A stretch of DNA of 64,000 bases from Robertmurraya massiliosenegalensis JC6 (GTDB lineage Bacteria > Bacillota > Bacilli > Bacillales > Cytobacillaceae), in the NCBI RefSeq assembly GCF_000311725.1, contig NZ_HE978512.1, forward strand, positions 556,130 through 620,129, read 5' to 3'. How positions within the stretch are numbered: position 1 is the stretch's first letter; the number at the start of each line of letters is the position of its first letter. A program made the position numbers and the translations under genes. Below are positions 52,858 to 61,062 of the stretch, one piece after another. The notes under the pieces are model-generated. The model worked only from the letters and a program-made list of their open reading frames with translations. It was not told the DNA's origin and made no database searches.

Positions 52858-53556
52858 ATGCATGTATATGAAACAGAAAAAACAACACTTCGGAAAATGG
52901 CGATGATAACAGGATTTTCCATGATTATGATGGCTCTTTTGGCCATGTTTTCAGTGGGGATTGTAAGTACTCGTTTAATTGTTGATGGCGATGCACTCAG
53001 GACAGTTCGTAATATCGAAGAATCGATGTTCCTTTTTCAGGCAGGTATTTTCAGTTGGCTCCTTATCCTCATCCTTGATCTGATCCTGTCCTGGTCCCTG
53101 TACATCTTCTTTGAGCCCATTCATAAACATCTTTCATTACTCGCAGCATGGTTTCGTCTGATGTATACCGCTTTTCTCGGAGTAGCTATCTTTCAATTGG
53201 TACACATACCGATCCTTTTAAATGGGAGTCGTTCTTATCAAATAGAGGACATATCCTCCTCTGTCATGTTGTCTGTTATGTCCTATGAAAAAATATGGTC
53301 TTTCGGCTTAATTATCTTTGCTTTTCATCTTTTGTTGATTGGGTGGATGATGATAAAAGCTCATTTCATCCCAAAAATACTGGCGATTCTCATGCTTATT
53401 GCTTCTGTAAGCTATATGCTAATTCACACGATGGATGTTTTTCTACCTCAATTGGAGAAGGTAACAGGAAATCTTGAATCCATTTTGAGTCTACCGATGG
53501 CCATTGGGGAGCTAGGGTTAGGGATCTGGATGTTAATGAAGGGTGGAAAACGATAG
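52858..53556 (+). CDS. DUF4386 membrane protein
   Basis: A 232-residue protein with six helices, from the ATG at 52858 after GGGGAGGGAG. It carries the DUF4386 pattern: an N-terminal MAMITGFSMIMMALLAMFS, the RNIEESMFLFQAGIFSWLLI segment, AAWFRLMYTAFLGVAIFQL, and a C-terminal helix ending in GELGLGIWMLMKGGK. The function of the family is unknown. It is convergent with a Crp/Fnr gene, only 1 bp apart. A truncated relative is found at 56519. Confidence 0.85.
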   Translation: MHVYETEKTTLRKMAMITGFSMIMMALLAMFSVGIVSTRLIVDGDALRTVRNIEESMFLFQAGIFSWLLILILDLILSWSLYIFFEPIHKHLSLLAAWFRLMYTAFLGVAIFQLVHIPILLNGSRSYQIEDISSSVMLSVMSYEKIWSFGLIIFAFHLLLIGWMMIKAHFIPKILAILMLIASVSYMLIHTMDVFLPQLEKVTGNLESILSLPMAIGELGLGIWMLMKGGKR

Positions 53557-53557
53557 A

Positions 53558-54145
53558 TCATGACCCTTGAGATATTCTCCTTTTGATTCTGCTTAAGGAT
53601 TCAGGCGTAATCCCAAGATAACTCGCTAACTGATGCTGAGGAACACGATTGATAAGTTCTGGCCTTTGCTTTAATAGGAGTTGATACCTCTCCTCTGGAG
53701 CTTGTGCGATGAAACGAACTCTTTCATCTTGTTCCTTTCCAAAATTTTCTTCAACCATGTCCCTCGTTAACTTCTCAAGAACTGGGAATTGCCGATACAT
53801 CGTTTCTTCCGATTCAAGAGTCCCAACAACAAGAGTAGATTCCTCATTACAAGCTAGAAAATAATCACTGGGCACTTTATTTTTATAGCTTTTAAAAAGG
53901 ACAACAGCTTGTTCCTCTGTAAAGAAATTAACCGTTACCTCTTTGCCATCCGCATCAATGAAATATTGACGCACACACCCCTTTAGGACAAAATAACATT
54001 TGCTTGATATTTCTCCTTGTTTGAGAAGAATCGTATTTTTTTCATATGATTCTATCACAAGGTCCTTCATAATGGCTTCCATTTCTTCTGCACTAAAGGA
54101 GCTATTTTTACCCATAAAGTCCTTCATTCGTTGATCCAACTTCAT
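53558..54145 (-). CDS. Crp/Fnr family transcriptional regulator
   Basis: A 195-residue regulator with an N-terminal cyclic-nucleotide-binding-like beta barrel (ILLKQGEISSKCYFVLKGCVRQYF; GKEVTVNFFTEEQAVVLFKS) and a C-terminal winged helix (VPQHQLASYLGITPESLSRIKRRI). No Fnr-type cysteine cluster is visible. It resembles the short Crp/Fnr proteins that often sit next to DUF4386 genes; here it lies beside one, in convergent orientation. Target and ligand are unknown. Confidence 0.88.
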   Translation of the reverse strand: MKLDQRMKDFMGKNSSFSAEEMEAIMKDLVIESYEKNTILLKQGEISSKCYFVLKGCVRQYFIDADGKEVTVNFFTEEQAVVLFKSYKNKVPSDYFLACNEESTLVVGTLESEETMYRQFPVLEKLTRDMVEENFGKEQDERVRFIAQAPEERYQLLLKQRPELINRVPQHQLASYLGITPESLSRIKRRISQGS

Positions 54146-54236
54146 CGTCCCCTTTCATCAAATAAAACCAACTTCCCTGTTCTTTTTTTAAAACATGGTA
54201 AAATATGAATAATCAATTTACACGAGGTGCTCATCG

Positions 54237-54434
54237 ATGAAAAAGCGATTACTCGAATTTTTACTCACCCTTATTCTATTTTATCTATATTTTCAACTAG
54301 GTGGATTTATTTTTAATCGATTTGTTCCTTTTAACCCAACTACAGATCTACTCGCTCTGTTCCTAATTATTTTGTTGATTCCTATATCTATGATAACGGT
54401 TTTTGGGGTGACAAAACTGTTAAAAAAAGATTAA
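54237..54434 (+). CDS. Small two-helix membrane protein
   Basis: A 65-residue protein with two hydrophobic helices (LLEFLLTLILFYLYFQLGGFIF and LLALFLIILLIPISMITVFGV) and a basic end (TKLLKKD). GAGGTG precedes the ATG. I do not recognise the family, and it may be a minor or species-specific gene. Confidence 0.5.
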   Translation: MKKRLLEFLLTLILFYLYFQLGGFIFNRFVPFNPTTDLLALFLIILLIPISMITVFGVTKLLKKD

Positions 54435-54459
54435 GTGAAGTCACAAATATTCCCCCCTC

Positions 54460-54479
54460 CATTCCATTGATGGAATGGT
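54460..54479. repeat. Short perfect hairpin
   Basis: CCATTCCA-TTGA-TGGAATGG, 8-bp stem, without a T run, between the small membrane protein and the yeiL-like gene. Confidence 0.4.
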
Positions 54480-54581
54480 CGTAAACCATGAACTTGAACA
54501 ATTTCTAGAAAAGATACAACCTGACTGGATCTGTACGCTAAGACCCATACACATCCTACAATGTCTAATAAGTTTGTGGGA

Positions 54582-55250
54582 CTAATTTCGCAACACATCC
54601 GCCAATTCATGCAAGGACTCATCGTTTTGAATCAAATAATTTCGTCCTTCTTTTTGCAAATAGCCATTATCACAAAATTGTGCGAGGACATGCAATAAAT
54701 GACGATAGGATACCCCTAAATAATCACAAACGGTGACATGCTTTTCTTTATAAATCCCTTCATCTGCCGTTTGCAAAATAAAATCAGCCAAACGGTTTTC
54801 AAGTGGAAAAGCAAGACTCTGAGAATACTTTGCTGCCATAACAGAAGCCTTGACACTTAAAAACTTCGTTAATTCACGAAGAAATTTTGCATCCTCGAGC
54901 AATTGCCCCCGGTATCGATGAGTCGGCAAAGCAAAACATATTGTCTTGGTCGAAGCTTGAATCCCCTTTGTGTAATACACATCATTTAATAATTCCATCT
55001 CCCCTATATATTCATTGGCGTTGATAAAATTAATTAAGGATACCTTTCCATTTTGATGCGTGATATATATTTTTGCCTTTCCTTCCATAACATAAAAGAG
55101 AAAATCTGGACGCATTCCTTCTTGAATGATCCATTCATCACGATTGTATTCATGTATTTCGATAAACTCTTCCACAGGAAAGGAAAATAAATGTGCGATA
55201 GAGTGTTGCATCATGTAGTTGCGTTTTATCTCACCTTTGTAAATTTCCAT
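54582..55250 (-). CDS. yeiL: YeiL-like Crp/Fnr family regulator
   Basis: A 222-residue regulator from the ATG at 55250 with GAGGTGGAAA upstream. The sensor barrel shows YNRDEWIIQEGMRPDFLFYVMEGKAKIYI; the dimer helix shows AAKYSQSLAFPLENRLADFIL; the winged helix shows VTVCDYLGVSYRHLLHVLAQFCDNGYLQKEG. This matches the YeiL pattern, known in E. coli as an activator linked to nitrogen-starvation survival. No iron-sulfur cysteine set is apparent. It is divergent from an MFS transporter gene. Confidence 0.82.
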   Translation of the reverse strand: MEIYKGEIKRNYMMQHSIAHLFSFPVEEFIEIHEYNRDEWIIQEGMRPDFLFYVMEGKAKIYITHQNGKVSLINFINANEYIGEMELLNDVYYTKGIQASTKTICFALPTHRYRGQLLEDAKFLRELTKFLSVKASVMAAKYSQSLAFPLENRLADFILQTADEGIYKEKHVTVCDYLGVSYRHLLHVLAQFCDNGYLQKEGRNYLIQNDESLHELADVLRN

Positions 55251-55263
55251 TTTCCACCTCAAA

Positions 55264-55283
55264 AATATGAGATATCTCATATT
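55264..55283. promoter_or_regulatory. 20-bp perfect palindrome between yeiL-like and MFS genes
   Basis: AATATGAGATATCTCATATT is a perfect inverted repeat, 14 bp before the regulator start and 48 bp before the transporter start. It is the probable operator. Confidence 0.75.
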
Positions 55284-55331
55284 ATTTAATCTTTATTCCA
55301 TGATATCATGCAATCATTGAGGGGGATACAA

Positions 55332-56504
55332 ATGAATACACAACGCTGGATGAGTACACAATTTTTTACTTTTTTTATGACATGGGGAATATTCCTCCCT
55401 TACTGGTCTGGATGGATGATTTATACAAAAGGAATTACTGTTTCTGAAGCCAGCGTGATTATGAGCTTCGGATTAGTTGCTCGAGGACTATCTACCTTAT
55501 TTGCTTTTCCATATTTATCTGAGAGATTTAGTAGTAAAGCATTATTGAATGTAGCTGGAATGGGTACACTCCTTGCCATTCTCTGTTATATTCCAGCCGA
55601 CTCCTTTACTAGCTTGCTTGTAGTTACGATTGTTTTACATGTTTTTTATCCAACCTTGATGCCTGCTTTAGATACAGCAGCTGGCGTGCTTGTACAAAGT
55701 AAGCAATTGAGACATTACGGAAGAAGTCGGCAGTGGGGGTCGATTGGATTTATCTCTATTGGGATGGTCTTAACGATATTTACAGGAATTCTTGGAGATG
55801 AAGTGATTTTTTGGGCGTTATTACTCGGAATGATCGGCTTTGTCGCTCTAGGCTTTATGAATGCACCGGTTATTTTAACGTCAAAGCCGAAAATAGAGCC
55901 AACAGAAAAAGTCGGGATGCTGAAATTATTCCGAATTAAACATTTTAGCATCGTCCTTGTAATTGTTATTTTATTGCAGGCAGCACATGCTACTTATTAC
56001 AACTATGGCTATATTTTTCTGCAGGATATTCATGCTCCCGTTTATTTAATTGGCGTTATGATCAACATTGCCGTAATTGCTGAAATTATCTTCTTTTCCA
56101 TGGCAGATAAACGCTTTGAAAAATTTTCTGTTGGCTCTTTGCTGACGTTATCTGCACTTGGCTCAACCTTACGCTGGATCTTAGTCTTTACATTTCCAAA
56201 TGTGATTGTATTCTGTCTTGCCCAAACTCTGCATGCTTTCTCATTTGCAATGGGCCATTATGCCTTTATGAAATACTTAATCAAAAACATTCCCCACGCC
56301 CAGATTCCGAAAGCGCAAGGCGTCTATTCAGCTCTTGCCCTTAGTTGGAGCACAGCTGTTTTTACCATTTTCGGAGGTTTTTTATACGAAATTGAACCAA
56401 GATACGCTTTTATCGGAATGATTGTTTGTACCATTCCTGCCATGCTAATTGCCCTTGCTTATCGAAAGTTAGAGCATAAAAAGGAAGTTTTGGTTTCTGT
56501 TTAA
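55332..56504 (+). CDS. MFS transporter, HcaT/YcaD-like
   Basis: A 390-residue, 12-helix major facilitator. The N-terminus (STQFFTFFMTWGIFLPYWSGWM) and the loop ALDTAAGVLVQSKQLRHYGRSRQWGSIGF match the phenyl-propionate permease (HcaT-like) group. The ATG at 55332 follows GAGGGGGA. The substrate is unknown. It is likely controlled by the divergent YeiL-like regulator through the palindrome between them. Confidence 0.85.
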   Translation: MNTQRWMSTQFFTFFMTWGIFLPYWSGWMIYTKGITVSEASVIMSFGLVARGLSTLFAFPYLSERFSSKALLNVAGMGTLLAILCYIPADSFTSLLVVTIVLHVFYPTLMPALDTAAGVLVQSKQLRHYGRSRQWGSIGFISIGMVLTIFTGILGDEVIFWALLLGMIGFVALGFMNAPVILTSKPKIEPTEKVGMLKLFRIKHFSIVLVIVILLQAAHATYYNYGYIFLQDIHAPVYLIGVMINIAVIAEIIFFSMADKRFEKFSVGSLLTLSALGSTLRWILVFTFPNVIVFCLAQTLHAFSFAMGHYAFMKYLIKNIPHAQIPKAQGVYSALALSWSTAVFTIFGGFLYEIEPRYAFIGMIVCTIPAMLIALAYRKLEHKKEVLVSV

Positions 56505-56507
56505 CAA

Positions 56508-56540
56508 AAAGATGAGATCTAACTAGCAGATCTCATCTTT
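56508..56540 (+). terminator. Terminator of the MFS gene
   Basis: AAAGATGAGATCT pairs perfectly with AGATCTCATCTTT around AACTAGC. Confidence 0.88.
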
Positions 56541-56767
56541 CTTAATTCCTGCAGTTTCCGTCCATTAAACCCTTTCACAATCAGCCAGACCGCCAAACTC
56601 ATTTCATACACACCCACCGGTAAGGCGATTAATCCTTTCGCAGTAGAAAGAGGTTCAACGATGCCAAACATTTCAAGTATACCAGCTGCAAATATAGCTA
56701 ATTTTAGATGGGGTGGTTTTAAGAAAAAAGAATGCAAGCGAAAAATCGATAAATTTGAGTTCACCAA
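56519..56767 (-). pseudogene. Fragment of a DUF4386-type membrane protein
   Basis: 82 residues remain. They match only the C-terminal end of DUF4386 proteins: HLKLAIFAAGILEMFGIVEP and ALPVGVYEMSLAVWLIVKGF correspond to PKILAILMLIASVSYMLIH and SLPMAIGELGLGIWMLMKGG of the intact gene at 52858. The first ~150 residues are missing, no ribosome binding site is seen, and the end overlaps a terminator. It is probably a deletion remnant. Confidence 0.6.
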
Positions 56768-56769
56768 TT

Positions 56770-56795
56770 GGGGGCATCGTATTTACGATGCCCCC
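56770..56795. terminator. Strong hairpin after the osmoprotectant permease gene
   Basis: GGGGGCATCGTA and TACGATGCCCCC form a 12-bp perfect stem with a 2-nt centre. It has no T run on the minus strand. Confidence 0.6.
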
Positions 56796-56812
56796 GAATA
56801 CAACTTCATTTT

Positions 56813-57457
56813 TTAAGACTTCAGCCCTCTCGGTGTTACTTTATCCTCAAGTTTCTTTAAGGCAAAGTCGAATACAATGGCTAATATTGCTGCTGGAATA
56901 GCTCCAGCCAGAATAAGGTTTTTATCCATAACATTTAATCCGCGTGTAATTAAATCCCCTAATCCTCCTGCACCAATAAAGGTCGCAAGGGCCGCCACTC
57001 CGATCGTTAATACCGTGGCAGTTCGGATACCAGCCATCAGGATTGGCAATGTCAAAGGCAGTTCCACCATAAATAAAATTTGTCTCGAAGTCATTCCCAT
57101 TCCTTTTCCAGCATCGACAAGCGCTGGGTCCACTCCAATTATTCCGGTATACGTATTTCGTAAAATAGGTAGAAGTGCATAAAGAGTTAAGGCGATAATG
57201 GCCGGAACTTTTCCAATTCCAAAAATGGGTAGCATAAAACCAAGCAATGCCAGACTCGGTACTGTCTGGATAATCGCTGTTATGCCTATAATAGGCTCGG
57301 CAAATTTTTTATATCTTGTCAAAATAATTCCTAGCGGGACAGCGATAGCAATCGCAATAAGCATAGCGATTCCCGCTAAAAATATATGTTCTTGAAAGGC
57401 TACCCAAATATCTGATTTACGACTCATAAACGTATTAAGTAAATCCATATCACTCAT
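56813..57457 (-). CDS. opuCB: Osmoprotectant ABC transporter permease (OpuCB-like)
   Basis: A 214-residue permease. The start is ATG 57457 or ATG 57448; GGAGGG lies just upstream and the gene overlaps the ATPase gene by a few bases. Five to six helices are seen, with the family segments IIQTVPSLALLGFMLPIFGIG, LPILRNTYTGIIGVDPALVDAGKGMGMT (read in parts) and IGAGGLGDLITRGL. B. subtilis OpuCB is 217 residues. It imports glycine betaine, choline or similar solutes. No second permease (OpuCD) follows, so it probably forms a homodimer. Confidence 0.9.
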   Translation of the reverse strand: MSDMDLLNTFMSRKSDIWVAFQEHIFLAGIAMLIAIAIAVPLGIILTRYKKFAEPIIGITAIIQTVPSLALLGFMLPIFGIGKVPAIIALTLYALLPILRNTYTGIIGVDPALVDAGKGMGMTSRQILFMVELPLTLPILMAGIRTATVLTIGVAALATFIGAGGLGDLITRGLNVMDKNLILAGAIPAAILAIVFDFALKKLEDKVTPRGLKS

Positions 57458-58583
57458 TCCCTCCACTACTATGATTCCATTCCGCAAGGCCTCTCATCAT
57501 ACTGGAGCGAGTCACAATCCCAATAAGCTTATTCTCTTCTAAAACAGGAATCGTTCCTATATCGCTTCCATGGAAAAGCTCTGCGACATCTGTTACGACC
57601 GCATCAGCCGTGAGCGTTTTAATATCCGACTGCATAATATCTGCAACGGTTAGATTCTCATTTTTATAGTTTTCATCCAATGTTTGAAGGGACACGGCAC
57701 CATAGAATGTTTTTGTTTTATCGGTAATAAATAAGCTATCGACCTTCTTATCCTTCATAAGCCTAAAAGCTTCTGCTAATCCACGCTTCGGTGAAGTGGT
57801 GACAACATTGGAGTGCATAAGCTCTGTTACCGATGGCATCATAGCGGATCCTTGATTTAATCGCTCTTCTCCAATAAAACCTTTGACAAAATCATTGGCC
57901 GGGTGCCTTAGAATTTTATCCGGGGTATCAAGTTGCACGATCTCTCCATCTTTCATAATAGCGATGCGGTTAGCAATTTTTATCGCTTCATCCATATCAT
58001 GGGTGACAAAAACAATTGTTTTCTGAATCTCTTCTTGTAGACTGACAATATCGTCTTGAAGCTGCTCCCTACTAATCGGATCAAGGGCACTAAATGGCTC
58101 ATCCATTAAAATAATTTCAGGTTCTGCCGCCAGAGCACGAATAACTCCGATTCTCTGCTGTTGCCCGCCACTAAGTTCTGAAGGAAAACGATGCTTAAAT
58201 GTCGAAGGATCCAATCCGACTAAATCTAATAGTTCATCTACCCTTTTGTTATATCTTGATTCGTCCCATTTCTTTAATCTTGGAACGAGAGCGATATTTT
58301 GTTCAATCGTCATATGGGGAAATAGACCGATCTGTTGAATGACATAGCCAATATTTCTCCTCAATTCAACAGGGTCAATCTGCGAAATATCCTCCCCATT
58401 GATAAAAATTTTCCCTGCCGTCGGTTCGTTCAAGCGGTTAATCATTCTCATCGTCGTTGTTTTCCCACATCCACTTGGACCGATAAGTGTGACCAGTTCC
58501 CCTTTATTAATCTGTAAATTGATATTGTTTAATGCCACGAAATCACCTTCGTATTTCTTCGTCACATTCTCAAATTTAATCAT
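57450..58583 (-). CDS. opuCA: Osmoprotectant ABC transporter ATP-binding protein with tandem CBS domains
   Basis: A 377-residue ATPase from the ATG at 58583 (GAGGTAACA upstream); B. subtilis OpuCA has 380. Walker A is GPSGCGKTTTMRMINRL, the signature is LSGGQQQRIGVIRALA, Walker B is EIILMDEPFSALDP. Two CBS domains follow (residues ~255-370: SVTELMHSNVVTTSPKRGLA; TVADIMQSDIKTLTADAVV), which in this family sense ionic strength or c-di-AMP. Two diguanylate cyclases are encoded elsewhere in the window, but they make a different nucleotide. Confidence 0.94.
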   Translation of the reverse strand: MIKFENVTKKYEGDFVALNNINLQINKGELVTLIGPSGCGKTTTMRMINRLNEPTAGKIFINGEDISQIDPVELRRNIGYVIQQIGLFPHMTIEQNIALVPRLKKWDESRYNKRVDELLDLVGLDPSTFKHRFPSELSGGQQQRIGVIRALAAEPEIILMDEPFSALDPISREQLQDDIVSLQEEIQKTIVFVTHDMDEAIKIANRIAIMKDGEIVQLDTPDKILRHPANDFVKGFIGEERLNQGSAMMPSVTELMHSNVVTTSPKRGLAEAFRLMKDKKVDSLFITDKTKTFYGAVSLQTLDENYKNENLTVADIMQSDIKTLTADAVVTDVAELFHGSDIGTIPVLEENKLIGIVTRSSMMRGLAEWNHSSGGNE

Positions 58584-58628
58584 ATTGTTACCTCTTTCGG
58601 TTTCAAATTTCTGACTTCTTTTTAAACG

Positions 58629-58770
58629 CTGTTTCGTATAATTGTGGTTATTTGTAAAAACCCAGAAGGCGACTTTTACCTTTATAACACGGCTATGGCT
58701 ATACATGTGCTCCCTAAGTCAGGCATTGCGTTCCAAAAACAACAAGTTTTTTTCGAAAAAAGATCCTTTT
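58629..58770. repeat. Interspersed repeat family 2, copy 2 (~140 bp)
   Basis: Same orientation and same conserved runs as the copy at 50979 (CTGTTTTCGT-like start, GTGGTTATTTGTAAAAAC, then CTCCCTAAGTCAGGCATT). It lies between the binding-protein gene and the ATPase gene. Confidence 0.8.
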
Positions 58771-58785
58771 TTAAACACATCCTAT

Positions 58786-58823
58786 AAAAGAGGCTGTGTA
58801 CATTGTAGTAACACAGCTCTTTT
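58786..58823 (-). terminator. Hairpin after the osmoprotectant-binding protein gene
   Basis: On the minus strand AAAAGAG-CTGTGT pairs with ACACAG-CCTCTTTT (one bulged base), followed by ATAGG. It may reduce read-through into the ATPase gene. Confidence 0.6.
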
Positions 58824-58842
58824 ACCTGTAATTAGCGAACTA

Positions 58843-59751
58843 TTATTCTATTAATCCTTCTTCTTTGAGAAATTCAATCGCTACATCTTTCGGTTCTTTT
58901 TTATCTATATTCACACGACCATTTAACTCTCTCATGCGTTCATCAGATAAAGTACCAGCTAATTCATTAATCGTTTCCTCAAGACCTTCGTTCGCATCTA
59001 ATACTTCTTGTCGAATAATCGGTGCAGCAAAATAAGGCGGGAAGAATTCTTGATCATCTTCTAATACAGTAAGATTGTACTGGTCAATCCTTGCGTCAGT
59101 CGAAAAGGCCGTAATAATGTCAATCTCACCATCTTTTGCTGCTGTATATTGTAAATCTGGATCAATATTTCTCTTCTCTTTAAATTCATATCCATACGCT
59201 TCAGCTAATGCATCAAACCCGTCTCCTCTTTCAAAGAACTCCGGATCCGCTCCAAATGATAAGTCTGAAGAAACATCTGTAAGGTCAGAATATGCCTTTA
59301 ATCCCAATTCATCAGCAAGTTCGCCTCTTAAAGCTAACGCATACGTATTGTTAAACCCTAAAGATTCTAGCCACGCAATATTGAATTCTTCTGCATATCC
59401 TTTTTTCGTCGCTTCATAAATCTCGTCAGGACTCTGGTTTGGTTGATATTCATTGTTTAAGACATTTAAATAACCTGTTCCTGTATACTCTACATACATA
59501 TCGATATCGCCTTTTTTCATCGCTTCTTGTAAAACAAAAACGCCACCTAACGCTTCTTTTACTTCAACATCTATGTCCGTTTTCGCTTTTACATACTCAG
59601 CCAGAATATGAGTCAAAATGATTTGCTCCGTAAATTCTTTACCTGAAATAACTATTTTTCCAGGTTCAGCTTCGCCACCTGAACTATTTCCACAAGCAGC
59701 TAGACCAAGAACAAACATTATTGTGAATACAATCGTTATTATTTTTTTCAA
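58843..59751 (-). CDS. opuCC: Osmoprotectant (glycine betaine/choline) binding lipoprotein (OpuCC-like)
   Basis: A 302-residue lipoprotein from the TTG at 59751 preceded by AGGAGGAAA; the longer frame is unlikely. The signal peptide ends in the lipobox GLAAC. The OpuAC domain shows IVISGKEFTEQIILTHILAEY at the N-terminus, VEYTGTGYLNVL, LSFGADPEFFERGDG and AAPIIRQEVLDANEGL. OpuCC has 303 residues. The order here is binding protein, ATPase, permease, unlike B. subtilis opuCA-B-C-D, and a repeat separates this gene from the ATPase. Confidence 0.92.
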   Translation of the reverse strand: MKKIITIVFTIMFVLGLAACGNSSGGEAEPGKIVISGKEFTEQIILTHILAEYVKAKTDIDVEVKEALGGVFVLQEAMKKGDIDMYVEYTGTGYLNVLNNEYQPNQSPDEIYEATKKGYAEEFNIAWLESLGFNNTYALALRGELADELGLKAYSDLTDVSSDLSFGADPEFFERGDGFDALAEAYGYEFKEKRNIDPDLQYTAAKDGEIDIITAFSTDARIDQYNLTVLEDDQEFFPPYFAAPIIRQEVLDANEGLEETINELAGTLSDERMRELNGRVNIDKKEPKDVAIEFLKEEGLIE

Positions 59752-59789
59752 TGTATTTCCTCCTACAATTCTTTTTTTGAATAAATCAA

Positions 59790-60620
59790 TCATGAAAAGT
59801 ATTTATAGCTGGTTGTAATTGATTTGTGACCCGCAAATTGTTTCACTTGTTCCACTGAATGCCCGTCTTCCACTAATCTTCTACAATACGTATTTCTCAA
59901 TATTTTTGAAGTAATCGGAAATCCTAATTTTTCACTATACACCTCAATGACAAATTGAATCGAACGTGGCTGCATCTTTCCTGAACGTTCAGTCACAAAC
60001 AAATAAGGACTATGAAGATACACTGGTTTACTAGTGGCGTTTCTCATATCAATCCAAGTATCTAGTTTTTCCACTACATGTTTAACTAAAGGGATTTCTC
60101 TGGATAAAATTCCATCATGAAAAATTTGAATGGTTTTCGCTGTAACTGCATCAGTGTGAAGATTACTAATTTCTTCTATTCGTAATCCTGAGTACAGAAA
60201 TACATGGATAAGAGCTTCGTTGCGGGCCTTTTTGAAAGGGTTTTTCTCTTTGGATATGGTTTGTAGAAGTAGCGATTCTTCTTTGGCAGTGAGCCATGTA
60301 ACTGAGGGTTCTTTTCGATCTTCGTACAGGCGAAGATTTTCCGGTATATTCATTTGAACGTAATTATTTTTAGTAGCCCATACTAAAAAAGAACGTAAGA
60401 TTGAAATCAATTTATTAATGGTGGCAATTTTGTTTCCTTTATTTATTAAACTCTCTCGAAACTGATATACATCATTCTCAGTGAGATGTTCTAATCGTTT
60501 TTGTTTCGTTTCCAGCCACAATTGAAACTGCTTCATCACATGAATATACATCTTAGTTGTACTTTCTTCCTTTTCCTTTCTCTTTAAATAATCTTCATAT
60601 TGCTTCAATATTTTCTCCAT
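59790..60620 (-). CDS. Tyrosine recombinase/integrase (XerC/D-like)
   Basis: A 276-residue recombinase with an N-terminal SAM-like core-binding domain (residues 1-90, MYIHVMKQFQLWLETKQKRL; NKLISILRSFLVWATKN) and a catalytic domain. Catalytic residues are Arg147 (YSGLRIEEI), Lys239-x-x-Arg242 (SKILRNTY, with Lys in place of the common His), His265 (AGHKSITTSY) and a Tyr near 272-274. No phage genes or att-like repeats are seen nearby, so it stands alone. It may be a remnant or a housekeeping recombinase paralogue. Confidence 0.9.
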   Translation of the reverse strand: MEKILKQYEDYLKRKEKEESTTKMYIHVMKQFQLWLETKQKRLEHLTENDVYQFRESLINKGNKIATINKLISILRSFLVWATKNNYVQMNIPENLRLYEDRKEPSVTWLTAKEESLLLQTISKEKNPFKKARNEALIHVFLYSGLRIEEISNLHTDAVTAKTIQIFHDGILSREIPLVKHVVEKLDTWIDMRNATSKPVYLHSPYLFVTERSGKMQPRSIQFVIEVYSEKLGFPITSKILRNTYCRRLVEDGHSVEQVKQFAGHKSITTSYKYFS

Positions 60621-60900
60621 ACATCACACCTTCCAGCGACATTCAACTGAGGAATTTAAATTCTAAGATGAAAGTGATTCTATGATGAATATTATATGAT
60701 GGGCCGTAATGTTTACTCAAACCTTAAATTTTCGAAAAATTCTTATTATGATGCCGTATTTTATGATAAGGCGATATGAACAGCTCTATCCTTATATATC
60801 CTTATGGATCCTAAGAGATCCTCCCATATGCTAACAAACTAGAGTTCTAATCATTCATTTAATAAGGATTAACTCTGTCAAAAAATTTACACAATTATTT
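60621..60900. other. Intergenic spacer between the recombinase and the siderophore operon
   Basis: A/T-rich; a partly repetitive stretch (TATATCCTTATGGATCCTAAGAGATCC near 60797, in pieces CCTTAT, GGATCC, GAGATCC) is present. No gene or RNA is recognised. Confidence 0.35.
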
Positions 60901-60902
60901 CA

Positions 60903-60954
60903 TTGACACTTATTATGAGAATGATTATCATTGATATTGAAATTCATTCTCATA
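60903..60954 (+). promoter_or_regulatory. Fur-controlled promoter of the siderophore uptake operon
   Basis: TTGACA (60903-60908), a 17-bp spacer and TATCAT (60926-60931) form the promoter. TGAGAATGATTATCATTGAT covers the -10 and is an almost consensus Fur box; a second partial box (TTCATTCTCAT) follows at 60943. Confidence 0.92.
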
Positions 60955-61062
60955 AATACAATGATAAAGGAGCCAATAATCGAATCATTACTTCCCTTTC
61001 TAGTAATCTACATAATGAACAGCACGATCCAAAAATAATCATAACGAAAAGGATGAGATAAA

